The notes below the pieces were generated by a model that was not told the origin of the DNA, searched no databases, and was given only the letters and a program-made list of their open reading frames with translations. Of a DNA stretch of 64,000 bases, positions 36,738 to 45,256 are shown one piece after another; position 1 is the first letter of the stretch; every line of letters starts with the position of its first letter. Source of the stretch: Candidatus Aalborgicola danicus. GTDB lineage: Bacteria > Pseudomonadota > Gammaproteobacteria > Burkholderiales > Burkholderiaceae_C. Where the stretch lies: the NCBI GenBank assembly GCA_016703945.1, contig JADJBC010000012.1:141851-205850 (forward strand), read 5' to 3'. The position numbers and the translations under genes are program-made.

Positions 36738-38015
36738 ATGCTCGACCTGCTGATCCACAACGCCACCCTGCCCGACGGCCGCTCAAATATGTCCGTGGCA
36801 GTGCAGAGTGGCCGCATCGTCGAGGTAACACAGGGTCTGCAAGTCCCGGCGACCGAGACGCTGGACGCTGGCGGTCTGCTGCTGAGCCCGCCGTTTGTGG
36901 ACGCCCATTTCCACCTGGACGGCACGCTGACCTATGGTATGCCGCGCATCAACCAGAGTGGCACGCTGCTCGAAGGCATTGCGCTGTGGGGCGAACTCAA
37001 GCCCAGCCTCACCGTGGATGCCATCATCGAGCGCGCCCTGACCTATTGCGACTGGGCCGTGGCCCAGGGGCTGCTGGCGATTCGCTCGCATGTGGACACC
37101 AGCGATCCGCGCCTGCTGGGCGTGCAGGCGCTGCTGGACGTTCAAAAGCGCGTGGCGCCGTATATCGACCTGCAACTGGTGGCCTTTCCGCAGGACGGCG
37201 TGTTGCGCACCCCCGGTGGCCTGGACAGCCTGCAGCGCGCGCTGGACATGGGCGTAGACGTGGTGGGCGGCATTCCCCACTTCGAGCGGACCATGGCCGA
37301 TGGCGCCACCAGCGTCAAACTGCTGTGCGAGATCGCGGCCGCGCGCGGCAAGATGGTGGACATGCACTGCGACGAGAGCGACGACCCGCACTCGCGCCAC
37401 ATCGAGTCGCTGGCCTACGAGACCCAGCGCCTGGGCCTGCACGGCCGCGTGACCGGATCACATCTGACCTCCATGCACAGCATGGACAACTACTACGTGT
37501 CCAAACTCATCGCGCTGATGGCGGAAGCCCAGGTCCACGTGGCCAGCAACCCCTGCGTCAACATCACGCTGCAGGGCCGCTTTGACACCTACCCCAAGCG
37601 CCGCGGCCTGACCCGTGTGCCCGAGCTGATGGCGGCAGGCCTGACCGTGGCCTTCGGCCAGGACGACATGATGGACCCCTGGTATGCGCTGGGCAGCGCC
37701 GACATGCTGGAAGTGGCCAGTATGGGTCTGCACGTGGCCCAGATGACCAGCCAGGCCGCCATGCGCCAGTGCTTCGATGCCATCACCACCAACCCGGCCA
37801 AAATCCTGGGTTTGCAAGGCTATGGCATCGAAAAGGGTTGTCACGCCGACTTTGTGCTGCTGCAGGCCCGTGATCCGGTAGAAGCCCTGCGTCTCAAAGC
37901 GACGCGGCTCAAGGTGTTCAAGCGTGGCAAGCTGTTAGCGGAGACACCTGCGCGCACGGCGTCGCTTCATTTGGCCGGCCGACCGGCCTTGACCTCTTTT
38001 CTACATGCAAAATAG
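36738..38015 (+). CDS. codA: Cytosine deaminase (amidohydrolase family)
   Basis: The 425-residue enzyme from ATG 36738 has AAAGGA eight bases upstream. Amidohydrolase residues are VDAHFHLDG (HxH), SHVDTSD, MHCDESDDPHSRHIE, GSHLTSMHSM and FGQDDMMDPWY with the metal Asp. It hydrolyses cytosine to uracil, which Upp can convert to UMP. It is in frame with the preceding nucleotidyltransferase-like sequence, but its own start and ribosome-binding site make independent translation likely. Confidence 0.9.
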   Translation: MLDLLIHNATLPDGRSNMSVAVQSGRIVEVTQGLQVPATETLDAGGLLLSPPFVDAHFHLDGTLTYGMPRINQSGTLLEGIALWGELKPSLTVDAIIERALTYCDWAVAQGLLAIRSHVDTSDPRLLGVQALLDVQKRVAPYIDLQLVAFPQDGVLRTPGGLDSLQRALDMGVDVVGGIPHFERTMADGATSVKLLCEIAAARGKMVDMHCDESDDPHSRHIESLAYETQRLGLHGRVTGSHLTSMHSMDNYYVSKLIALMAEAQVHVASNPCVNITLQGRFDTYPKRRGLTRVPELMAAGLTVAFGQDDMMDPWYALGSADMLEVASMGLHVAQMTSQAAMRQCFDAITTNPAKILGLQGYGIEKGCHADFVLLQARDPVEALRLKATRLKVFKRGKLLAETPARTASLHLAGRPALTSFLHAK

Positions 38016-38018
38016 GCC

Positions 38019-38064
38019 GCTAGCCCTCGCAAACATTGCGCAAGCAGCTGTCAATAAAATAGCA
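38019..38064 (+). repeat. Dispersed ~45-bp repeat, copy 3
   Basis: It begins GCTAGCCCTCGCAAACATTG, continues CGCAAGCAGCTGTC and ends AAAATAGCA. It starts four bases after the codA stop. Confidence 0.65.
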
Positions 38065-38121
38065 TTTTCTTGCCGCTGTCCAAGACACCATGTCGAGACG
38101 GGCGCTTAGGACCGCCAGGAA

Positions 38122-38532
38122 TCAAAGCCCTTTGTCACTGTTATTGACCTTCTTTGGGGTTTTTACCCCGCAAACAAATTCTGCAAGAGATGTTGCGACG
38201 GTATCACCTCCAAATGCGAAATCATTTTCATAGTCAAACTCACCGGTAATTTTCAATGTAATTACTTTTCCCTTTTTGCTTTTGCAGTCATCCGCCGTTA
38301 CGTACCACTTGTGCAAGCTGACTTCTTGGTTTGTTGTGTTACTTTTCCTTCCAACCACAACAATGATGGGCACACCAGCCTTGGTTTTTGAATATTCCAG
38401 TGAACTCGGTTTCCCCTCCCAGACACCTCCGCTGGATTTGCTGCTGGCAACTCTTACCCAATCCGACTGAGCAAATGCGGATTGACTTCCGAATGCTGTG
38501 ACCAGGAGAACAGAAAAACAAAATTTCCACAT
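38122..38532 (-). CDS. Exported protein, short paralog of the following gene
   Basis: The 136-residue protein has a signal peptide (FCFSVLLVTAFGSQSAFAQ) and a single domain of about 105 residues: DWVRVASSKSSGGVWEGKPSSLEYS, VPIIVVVGRKSN, HKWYVTADDCKSKKGKV and a final FVCGVKTP. The same domain forms the N-terminal part of the protein at 38645-39352 with very high identity, so this is a recent tandem duplication. Two conserved Cys may form a disulfide. No known family was recognised. The periplasm is the expected location. Confidence 0.75.
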   Translation of the reverse strand: MWKFCFSVLLVTAFGSQSAFAQSDWVRVASSKSSGGVWEGKPSSLEYSKTKAGVPIIVVVGRKSNTTNQEVSLHKWYVTADDCKSKKGKVITLKITGEFDYENDFAFGGDTVATSLAEFVCGVKTPKKVNNSDKGL

Positions 38533-38644
38533 ACAGACCCTTCGTTCATGTAACTTTGAATTTTTTACTTTAACCTAAAAATAAAAAATTTGCCGTCTGA
38601 ATAGCTTGTGGGATTCTTGGTTCTCCAGTGGGTACAAAAGAGTG

Positions 38645-39352
38645 TCACTTACCCATTGCTTTGACCCCAGTGACCAACGCCACCGTCTTGGTCTTCTTGC
38701 AGTTCTCGTCCCCACCGCACTCATCCGACACCACCGTCCCCAACTCATAACTTAAAGCCACGCGCTTGCCTACCAGGCTGGTTTGCTTTTCGCAGATCGA
38801 AAAGTCGCCCATTTCCTCAAACGACTTGCCATCGTCGCCCTTGAGACTAAGGTAGCAGGCGATGTCGCCATTCTCCAGTTTAGTGAGTACTCCGCTGGTC
38901 TTCTTGATGAATTTACCAACCTTAACAGTGGCAGCAGCGGTTGCGGCGGCGGGTATCGGTACGGCGGGGGCAACTGGCGTTGACACCCCGCAAACGAATT
39001 CTGCGAGAGATGTTGCGACGGTGTCACCTCCAAAAGCAAAATCATTTTCAAACTCAAACTCACCGGTAACTTTCAACGTGACCACTGTGCCCTTCTTGCT
39101 TCTGCAGTCGTCCACCTTCACATACCATTTGTGCAAGCTGACTTCTTGGTTCTTTGTGTTACTTTTCCTTCCAACGACAACGATGATTGGCACACCCGCT
39201 TTCGTTTTGGAATATTCCAGCGAGCTCGGTTTACCCTCCCAAACTCCTCCGCTGGATTGGCTGCTGGCAACTCTTACCCAATCTGTCTGAGCAAATGCAG
39301 TCTGGCTTACGAATGTTGTGGCCAGAAGTAGTGTTAAACCGAGATTGTCCAT
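38645..39352 (-). CDS. Exported two-domain protein with an IS-derived start
   Basis: This is a protein of 235 residues. The N-domain duplicates that of the gene at 38122. After a Pro/Ala linker, a second Cys-containing domain (KVGKFIKKTSGVLTKL, IACYLSLKGDDGKSF, DECGGDENCKKTKTVALVTG) recurs in the protein at 41985-42839. The start codon and first four codons (MDNL) lie in the inverted repeat of the IS1380 element; the native start can be rebuilt from the other side of the IS as MRNLCLTLLLATTF. The signal peptide is therefore almost unchanged (TLLLATTFVSQTAFAQ). The native promoter and ribosome-binding site have been separated from the gene. Confidence 0.75.
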   Translation of the reverse strand: MDNLGLTLLLATTFVSQTAFAQTDWVRVASSQSSGGVWEGKPSSLEYSKTKAGVPIIVVVGRKSNTKNQEVSLHKWYVKVDDCRSKKGTVVTLKVTGEFEFENDFAFGGDTVATSLAEFVCGVSTPVAPAVPIPAAATAAATVKVGKFIKKTSGVLTKLENGDIACYLSLKGDDGKSFEEMGDFSICEKQTSLVGKRVALSYELGTVVSDECGGDENCKKTKTVALVTGVKAMGK

Positions 39353-40824
39353 TAGCCCAAGACTGCTATCGTGAGCCAGTCCGGCGAGCCTCGGGTACGT
39401 CCGGATTTCTAATGGATACCATTAGGAATTCTCCAATGAAATCAACGACCTGATTGCGATTTGGAGCCGCCATGCCGCCAGAAACGCCGTTCGACCTGAA
39501 GTTCACCTCCCGTGAAGTCACCGCCTGGGGTGGCCTGGCCCTTTTGAAACGTATGCTCGACGGCATGGGATTCAAAGAAGCGGTGCAAAGCTGGGATCTA
39601 CCCCAGCCCGGCTCCAACCGCGGATATCGCCCGGAACAACTCATTGAGCAAATGATCGTCAGTATCTGGTGCGGAGCCGCCCGTTTTGCGCACGCCGACA
39701 TCACCCGCCTGGACAGCACCTTGGTGCGCCTGTTTGACTGGGGCAAAGCCGCAGGCCACAAAGCCATTGTTCGCTTGTTCCAACGCTTTGACCAAGTGAG
39801 CGCCAGCCGGGTGCAAAGCAGCAGTTACCGCTGGCTTTTTGACAAGCTCCAACTCAACCCCATCACCCTGGACGTGGACTCCACGGTACTCACCCGCTGG
39901 GGCAGCCAGATTGAGGGTGGTGCCAAGGGCTACAACCCCAAGAACAAAGGCCGACAGAGCCACCATCCGCTGATGGCGTTCGTGGCCGACTGGAGACTGG
40001 TGGCCAACTTCTGGCTGCGCCCGGGCAACACCGCATCCAGTAACAACATTGAGAGCTTTCTTGAATCCACCCTGAAAAACCTGGGCGATACCAAGGTGGG
40101 ACTGTTTCGAGCGGACAGTGGCTTTTACGACAAGGTGATCGTGGCTTGGCTCAAAGCCAAGAAGATCTGCCACATCATCAGCGCGCGCCTGACGCAGGCG
40201 TTGCAGCAATCCATAGTGGATCAGTGCAAATGGCAGCAAGTCGAGGTCGGCTTGAAGTCTCGAGCTGAGCTACCAACCGCACGGCTGGGATACACAGCAA
40301 CGCCTGGTGGTGGTGCGCCAGCACATCAAACGCAGATATGGTGCAGTGGCGGGCAAAACCTTGTCGCTGTTTGCCGATGACCCGGACCTGCAGGGCTGGC
40401 GCTATGGGGCGATGCTGACCGATTTGAGTATTCCTGCCCTGGAGGTATGGCGTCTGTACCGTGGGCGCGCTGATTGCGAGAACCGGATCAAGGAGCTCAA
40501 GGCGGACTTTGGCCTGGACAGCTTTGTGCTCAGGGAGTTCTGGGCGACGGAGGCGGCGCTGGGGTATCCATGCTCAGCTACAACCTGATGAGTGTGTTTC
40601 GCCATGCGGTGATGCGCCAAAAGGTGCACCACACACTGTCCACGCTGCACCATCAGGTGCTAGCGGTGGGGCGCTGTGGGATGACAACTCGAAGAATACC
40701 AAGCAGACGTTTCGCTTGGCGGTGGCCCGCAAACGACGACCGTGGTTTGAGGGCTTGTGGGCCAATGCGGGGGAGCCGGTGAGACTTACGCCAAAGCCTT
40801 CAAATTCCTAATGGACAATCTCGG
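39339..40824 (+). mobile_element. IS1380-family insertion sequence with exact ends
   Basis: The 1486-bp element has perfect 17-bp inverted repeats (CCGAGATTGTCCATTAG at left) and a 5-bp direct target duplication TTAAA at 39334-39338 and 40825-40829. It carries one transposase gene, broken by frame changes. It inserted into the 5' end of the exported-protein gene now read from 39352 on the minus strand. Confidence 0.9.
39454..40811 (+). pseudogene. IS1380-family transposase, frameshifted
   Basis: Four frame segments give an IS1380-type DDE transposase of about 450 residues. They run from MRFGAAMPPETPFDLKFTSRE (or the ATG at 39472), through LDVDSTVLTRWGSQIEGGAKGYNPKNKGR (catalytic Asp region) and FRADSGFYD (second Asp), then WRLYRGRADCENRIKELK (Glu region), SMLSYNLMSVFRHAV, and a last segment ending TPKPSNS just before the right inverted repeat. 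Frame changes fall near 40260-40310, 40550-40570 and 40660-40680. As read the enzyme is inactive. The clean ends and intact target duplication suggest a recent insertion, at odds with so much decay, so sequence errors are possible. Confidence 0.85.
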
Positions 40825-41100
40825 TTAAACAAAGATTTCGCATCCAAAGCTTTCTTGGAAATATGACTGAACAAAATTAAAACAATAATTGCCGGTCGAC
40901 TGTTGTCCGTTTCATGCGCTCAGCGAAATTCGGCATTGACCAATTTGGCCTGACTGCGGCGGGAACCAAGAAAGGTCGAGACCGTCGTTTATCAAGGCCA
41001 TACCAAAATCCAAACAATGGTATGCGAGGTACTATAAATTAGTCAAAGATTTGACAGAGTTGTATCTATTTAAAGCGGGTTTACGCCTCGGAGGTTTTAA

Positions 41101-41694
41101 ATGAAAGCCAAAAAAGTGTTACTGCTAGCCCTGCTCGCCCTGGTCCTGCTGACCGCACTAGGGGGTGGAATCTATTGGTCTCAGCTCCCCATTCCCAAGG
41201 AGTCCAATCCCGCTGTCGAAAGTATCGAGCGCTTTTACCGCGCCTATTTTCGCCATTACCAGGCGGATCCCTTGCAAAAGACCAAGGGTCCGACGCCGGC
41301 GTTCTCGTCTGGCTTTGCAGCTGTCTCGAAAAAGAACGTTGAGGCCTGCGCAGCGACGGCTGTTGAAGGTCCCTGCGGGTGGGGCGCAAACGGAGACATC
41401 TACTTTGATTCACAGGAGTACGACCCGGCCCTTAGCTATGAAAACTCCCGAATGAAAATATCCGAACTAAGACCAGGCGAGGTGACCGCGAGTTTCAACG
41501 TCTATCCCAGCGACACCAAAGCCGGCACTTTCTACGATCGCAAGCTGGTATTTAAGTTGGTTCAAGCAGAAGGCCAATGGGTCGTTGATGACATTCTTAT
41601 AGAGGGAAAGTCCCAGCGACAAGAAATTGAAGAGGAAACACGGGCGCTCTCCAAGGCTCCACTACTCCCCGGCAAGTTGGAAAAAACCAAGTGA
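41101..41694 (+). CDS. Exported protein, DUF3828-like
   Basis: This 197-residue protein starts at ATG 41101 with GGAGG nine bases upstream. The hydrophobic N-terminus (VLLLALLALVLLTALGGGIYW) is a signal peptide or membrane anchor. The body has VESIERFYRAYFRHYQADP, a Cys pair (EACAATAVEGPCGWG), YFDSQEYDP and KLVFKLVQAEGQWVVDDI, reminiscent of DUF3828/NTF2-like lipoproteins of unknown role. A charged tail ends the protein. It stands alone between the IS1380 insertion and a gene remnant. Confidence 0.65.
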   Translation: MKAKKVLLLALLALVLLTALGGGIYWSQLPIPKESNPAVESIERFYRAYFRHYQADPLQKTKGPTPAFSSGFAAVSKKNVEACAATAVEGPCGWGANGDIYFDSQEYDPALSYENSRMKISELRPGEVTASFNVYPSDTKAGTFYDRKLVFKLVQAEGQWVVDDILIEGKSQRQEIEEETRALSKAPLLPGKLEKTK

Positions 41695-41737
41695 AAAGCC
41701 GATGTTTTATCGATTGTTTGTGAATATCTGGAGTTGA

Positions 41738-41884
41738 ATCTCGAAAGCCACTTTCGCAGATGGTGCGACCCGCCTGAACATCTCAGTCACCGACAGCAAG
41801 GATGCAAAATTCAAGCTGGAGGTCACGGTTCCACTTGCCGCAAAGCAGGCCGAATTCCGTAAATTGTTGAAAGACTTGCGCTAA
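41738..41884 (+). pseudogene. 3' remnant of an unidentified gene
   Basis: A 48-codon fragment without a start reads KATFADGATRLNISVTDSKD, then FKLEVTVPLAAKQAEFRKLL, and ends DLR-stop. Its protein-like composition and clean stop suggest the C-terminus of a lost gene. Source unknown. Confidence 0.35.
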
Positions 41885-41984
41885 TGCTGGGCGAGACAGC
41901 ACCTTTTGGATAAGCGGAGAGCCCTGAAGGGGCCACGCTTCTTGTTTGGTCTGCTTTTGGTGACGCCTAAGGGTCCAGCCGCAA

Positions 41985-42839
41985 TCAGTCCGGAAAATCG
42001 AATTCCTGGTTCTTGTCGGTGACGCCGTACTTTTCAAACCAGTCCGGTCCCAGTTCGCTGGTGGCGTCCATATTGCACTTCAGCTGCGCAATGGCCTTGC
42101 CCTTGCGCTCCACTGTCAGCCCGCTCTTGGTTCGGGTCTGACCCTGCGGGCCCCATTTTCCAATGCCGTCATAGACCACATAGGCGTGGTCCCCCTTTGC
42201 AATGCGTAACCAGGCACCACCGCCACCGGCGAATGGCACGTTGGTCCCCGTGGCCACTTTTGAGGGGGCAAGCTTGCTCTCTGGCCACATCATTTCAAGC
42301 GGTTCACTGCTGTCGGGCATACCGAAGCGGTATTGCAACATTCCAGCTGTCTTGGTGGAATCCTTACCGGCACAAACGGATACCATTTTCTTGCCGGTGC
42401 GGCAGGCAAAGACGGTTATTTCCGTAGGCGAACAAAAGCTGGCTTGCCCGGGTGGGGCGGCTTTCTTGATCGGCGGTACGGCCTTGCCGTCCAGCTTCAT
42501 GCCCACGATCAGGGGAACGGTGTCCGTCTTGGTGCATTTGGGATCACCCTGGCAGGACTCGGCCTGGATCTTGGAGAGCTTGTAGGTGAGTGCATGGCGC
42601 TTGTCAAAACTGTCCTGAGCGTTGCAGAAGGCCAAGTCAGCGGTCTCGGTGAAATCGGCACCTTGGTCATCCGTAAACCCGATAAAGCAGCGGAAGTTGT
42701 AAAGATTCATTTCGGTGACCGTACCAAAGGCGTTCTTGACGTCATTGCCGACCTTGACTTTGGCTGGCGCCTGGGCCAAAGCCATGGTCGGTATCAACCC
42801 AGCGAGCCCAATGGTGATGATGCAATTGTGAAGATTCAC
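41985..42839 (-). CDS. Exported cysteine-containing protein, two domains
   Basis: From a GTG start at 42839 (GGAGAAAA upstream) the protein has 284 residues with signal peptide CIITIGLAGLIPTMALAQA. Residues about 30-120 repeat the second domain of the protein at 38645: KVGNDVKNAFGTVTEM, FRCFIGFTDDQGADF, AESCQGDPKCTKTDTVPLIVGMK. The C-terminal part (SFCSPTEITVFACRTGKKMVSVC onward) is a distinct Cys-rich beta domain ending with DWFEKYGVTDKNQEF. It is probably periplasmic. Function unknown, but the domain sharing ties it to the neighbouring cluster. Confidence 0.7.
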   Translation of the reverse strand: MNLHNCIITIGLAGLIPTMALAQAPAKVKVGNDVKNAFGTVTEMNLYNFRCFIGFTDDQGADFTETADLAFCNAQDSFDKRHALTYKLSKIQAESCQGDPKCTKTDTVPLIVGMKLDGKAVPPIKKAAPPGQASFCSPTEITVFACRTGKKMVSVCAGKDSTKTAGMLQYRFGMPDSSEPLEMMWPESKLAPSKVATGTNVPFAGGGGAWLRIAKGDHAYVVYDGIGKWGPQGQTRTKSGLTVERKGKAIAQLKCNMDATSELGPDWFEKYGVTDKNQEFDFPD

Positions 42840-42919
42840 TTTTCTCCAGCCTTTCAGTTTATGGGTACGTGCGAACGTTACCGATCTATCACGAATATTC
42901 GAACAGATTAAAGCCACCG

Positions 42920-43654
42920 TCAGGGCCGCGCTGCGCAAAGCTTGAGATTGGTGCGAGCCGCCCTGACAACCGGCAGATAAATTTCTGCATCTGTGGGCGC
43001 ATAGTCCTCGCGGATCTGGGCATCCCTGCGCGCCGCATCGGCCGCCAGCGGTTGTAGCGCTTCGCGGCAGGCGGAATAGTCCTTGAGCTTATGCAGCGTC
43101 ACAGCAAGATCATTGCGGTACCAGCCTTCAGTCACGTGGCCCAGGAAGCGCTGGCAATCTTTGAGGGTGGTGTCGAGCAGCACGCGTGCCTCGGCATAGG
43201 CTTTGCGGTCATATTGCTTGCGTGCAGCACCGCGCGTCTTGTCCATGGCATCCACTCGGCAGGCGGCTGGTGCACGCAGGTAAAGTCCCTCGAACGATGC
43301 GCGCATGCCACAGTAAAAATTGCATGAGAATTCGGGCACGCTGCTGACCTGAATCCCGTCTTTGGTGGGTACAAATTTCACCGTGCAAGGCTTTGAGGGC
43401 TCATCGGCTTCCAACACAGCACTGTTGCCCTTGATCGCCCCTTCCAAGCTGCAGCCGTGACCGTTGTCGCCAGCCGCTTCGATGCTGAAGTGCAACTTGC
43501 CTTGCTTGTCGGATTTCACAATCAGCAGGCCCCAGCTCTTTTCGGTCACAAATTCTCCTGCGGGAACGGCGGGGGCCGAGGATTGCGCGAAGCAGACGCC
43601 CCCGGTGAGCAGGACGAGAATAAACGCAGTAATCCGTGTTTGGCGTGTCAGCAC
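42920..43654 (-). CDS. Exported protein, Cys-rich N-domain and helical C-domain
   Basis: The 244-residue protein has a signal peptide (ITAFILVLLTGGVCFAQ). The N-domain is beta-rich (WGLLIVKSDKQGKLHFSIE, GCSLEGAIKGNSAVLEADE, FSCNFYCGM). The helical C-domain (from about 135) has a TPR-like pattern: YDRKAYAEARVLLDTTLKDC, WYRNDLAVTLHKLKDYSACREAL. It is the upstream neighbour of the gene ending at 41985 and on the same strand, so the pair may be an operon. The N-domain recalls lysozyme-inhibitor-like folds, but I cannot support a family. Confidence 0.65.
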   Translation of the reverse strand: MLTRQTRITAFILVLLTGGVCFAQSSAPAVPAGEFVTEKSWGLLIVKSDKQGKLHFSIEAAGDNGHGCSLEGAIKGNSAVLEADEPSKPCTVKFVPTKDGIQVSSVPEFSCNFYCGMRASFEGLYLRAPAACRVDAMDKTRGAARKQYDRKAYAEARVLLDTTLKDCQRFLGHVTEGWYRNDLAVTLHKLKDYSACREALQPLAADAARRDAQIREDYAPTDAEIYLPVVRAARTNLKLCAARP

Positions 43655-43942
43655 TGGTGGGCTCCCTCAGTTGGCAAGCGGAAGAGTTCCGTGGTTTGGC
43701 CGCTCACTCCACGCAGCTTCAGGGCTGAAGCGCGTTTATCGAATAGGGGATTGATACCCAACGGCCAGACGGGCAAGGATAGCAAATTCAAGTGCGACGT
43801 GCGGGTGGAATCCGTTCACCTCTGGGTCAACCGTTGGCGAAGTGCCTGCCACACTTCGCGTGGCGGAGTTGCTGTTTCGTCCCAATTTGCTTGGCCTGCC
43901 ATCGGCAACGGTGCAAAGTTCAGTCATCCAAGCCCACACCAG

Positions 43943-44362
43943 ATGACCATGCAACTCACACCCACCATCGCAATCCACATGAGCGCCGCTCTGGGCGCAT
44001 TAGCCCTTGGCCCCATAGCCCTGTGGGCACGCAAAGGCGCGAAGCAACGCCCCATGATCCATCGTGCCGCAGGTTATGCCTGGGTCACTTTGATGCTGGT
44101 AACCGCAGTCTCTGCAATGTTCATACGCGATTTCAAACTGCCGAACATTGCGGGCTATACGCCGATTCACCTGTTGGTTCCGTACACCCTGTTTGGCATT
44201 TTTGGTGCGTTTCTCTACCTGGCCCGTAAGGACATTACAGCCCACAAAAAGACCATGCAAAGGCTGTACTTTGGCGCCTGCGTGACGGCTGGGGCTTTCA
44301 CTCTGTTGCCAGGCCGGCTTCTGGGCAACCTGGTTTGGGGTCAGTGGTTTGGAGTCCTGTGA
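43943..44362 (+). CDS. DUF2306-like membrane protein
   Basis: The 139-residue protein starts at ATG 43943 (MTMQLTPTIAIHMSAAL; ATG 43949 is possible). It has four hydrophobic segments: MSAALGALALGPIALWA, AWVTLMLVTAVSAMFI, LLVPYTLFGIFGAFLYLA and LYFGACVTAGAFTLLPGRLLG. Conserved His and Arg residues (IHMSA, IHRAAGY, AHKKTMQRLY) are in the positions seen in DUF2306 inner-membrane proteins. Role unknown. The longer open frame upstream lacks protein-like composition. Confidence 0.75.
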   Translation: MTMQLTPTIAIHMSAALGALALGPIALWARKGAKQRPMIHRAAGYAWVTLMLVTAVSAMFIRDFKLPNIAGYTPIHLLVPYTLFGIFGAFLYLARKDITAHKKTMQRLYFGACVTAGAFTLLPGRLLGNLVWGQWFGVL

Positions 44363-45256
44363 TCACTGGCCCACAGGGTAAATTCGACTTCCATCGTAAT
44401 GGGCACAGTGCACACCAATTCAAACAAATAGGACTTCCAACATCGAAATGCATTTGCATTAGCCGTGCTGCGCAAGGTATTAGGCCTAATTGCCATCGAC
44501 AGGCGCCGCTTTATGCCGAACGCCAAACGCACAGGCAACCCGCAGCCGTGGGCCATCTTCACGCTGACGTCTCAACGCACACTTTTGGTTGGGAGGAAAG
44601 CGCGGCTTAAGGTCGGCAATGGGCGTTACCGGTCAGTCACATCGACGCCTGGAGTTCAACCATTTTCTCCGCAACGGTCATAGCCGGTGTCGGTCCAATT
44701 TCATCATTTGCCCATCGACAAACCTTCAAAGCAGGCGTTCGCGGGCGGGTGACAATCTGTTTTTGAAAGCAACGCTCGGAAGTGCAGTTCAGCACTAATC
44801 GACCACAGACTCAAATACCCAATCAGTCACACAAGTCTTTTTGTCGCGCTTCAATCAGTTGAAGCTGCAGTAGCACGATAGCCGGTTGCTGCCCTGCTTT
44901 GCCTGCTCAGGCAAAGCCACACTCAGATGCCAACCGTAGGCAAGATGTGGTGACGGGATCAGCGCCGCAGCCAGTGTATTGCCATCGGCGAGCGAAAGCT
45001 CGGGTTGGCGTCCCAACCCAGTGCCAGAGACCTCATGCCCGGGCCGCTCGCAACGGCGGTCATGATGATTGGCCGCTTGCGCTTGTGACAGGCGTGCACC
45101 AGCGCGCCGAAGCGCGACGTTCTTCTTGCCGACGGTGTTGGTGTGCCGCGCAGCGATGCCGGCATGGAACCGGGCATCGCGCAAGAAGTGGCACAAGGGG
45201 TGGTCTTTAGTGAGCAAGACGTGTTCAATATCCGCGCTCCAGTAGAATCCCGCGGC
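44363..45256. other. 894-bp stretch without a supported gene
   Basis: Several short overlapping frames exist on both strands (one minus-strand frame at 44855-45217), but none has a ribosome-binding site or a recognisable domain. Codon choice is mixed. The stretch may hold decayed gene fragments. Nothing else was recognised. Confidence 0.4.

Noticed and set aside
39418..40814. Inner inverted repeat CCATTAGGAATT as the true IS1380 boundary
   Set aside because: Although this 12-mer is inverted near both ends, the outer 17-bp repeats are perfect, are flanked by a 5-bp target duplication, and removal at those points rebuilds the interrupted gene. The inner repeat is therefore internal to the element.
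44855..45217. Minus-strand open frame of 120 codons
   Set aside because: No start signal, no domain and unusual composition. Possibly a gene remnant, but not supportable.
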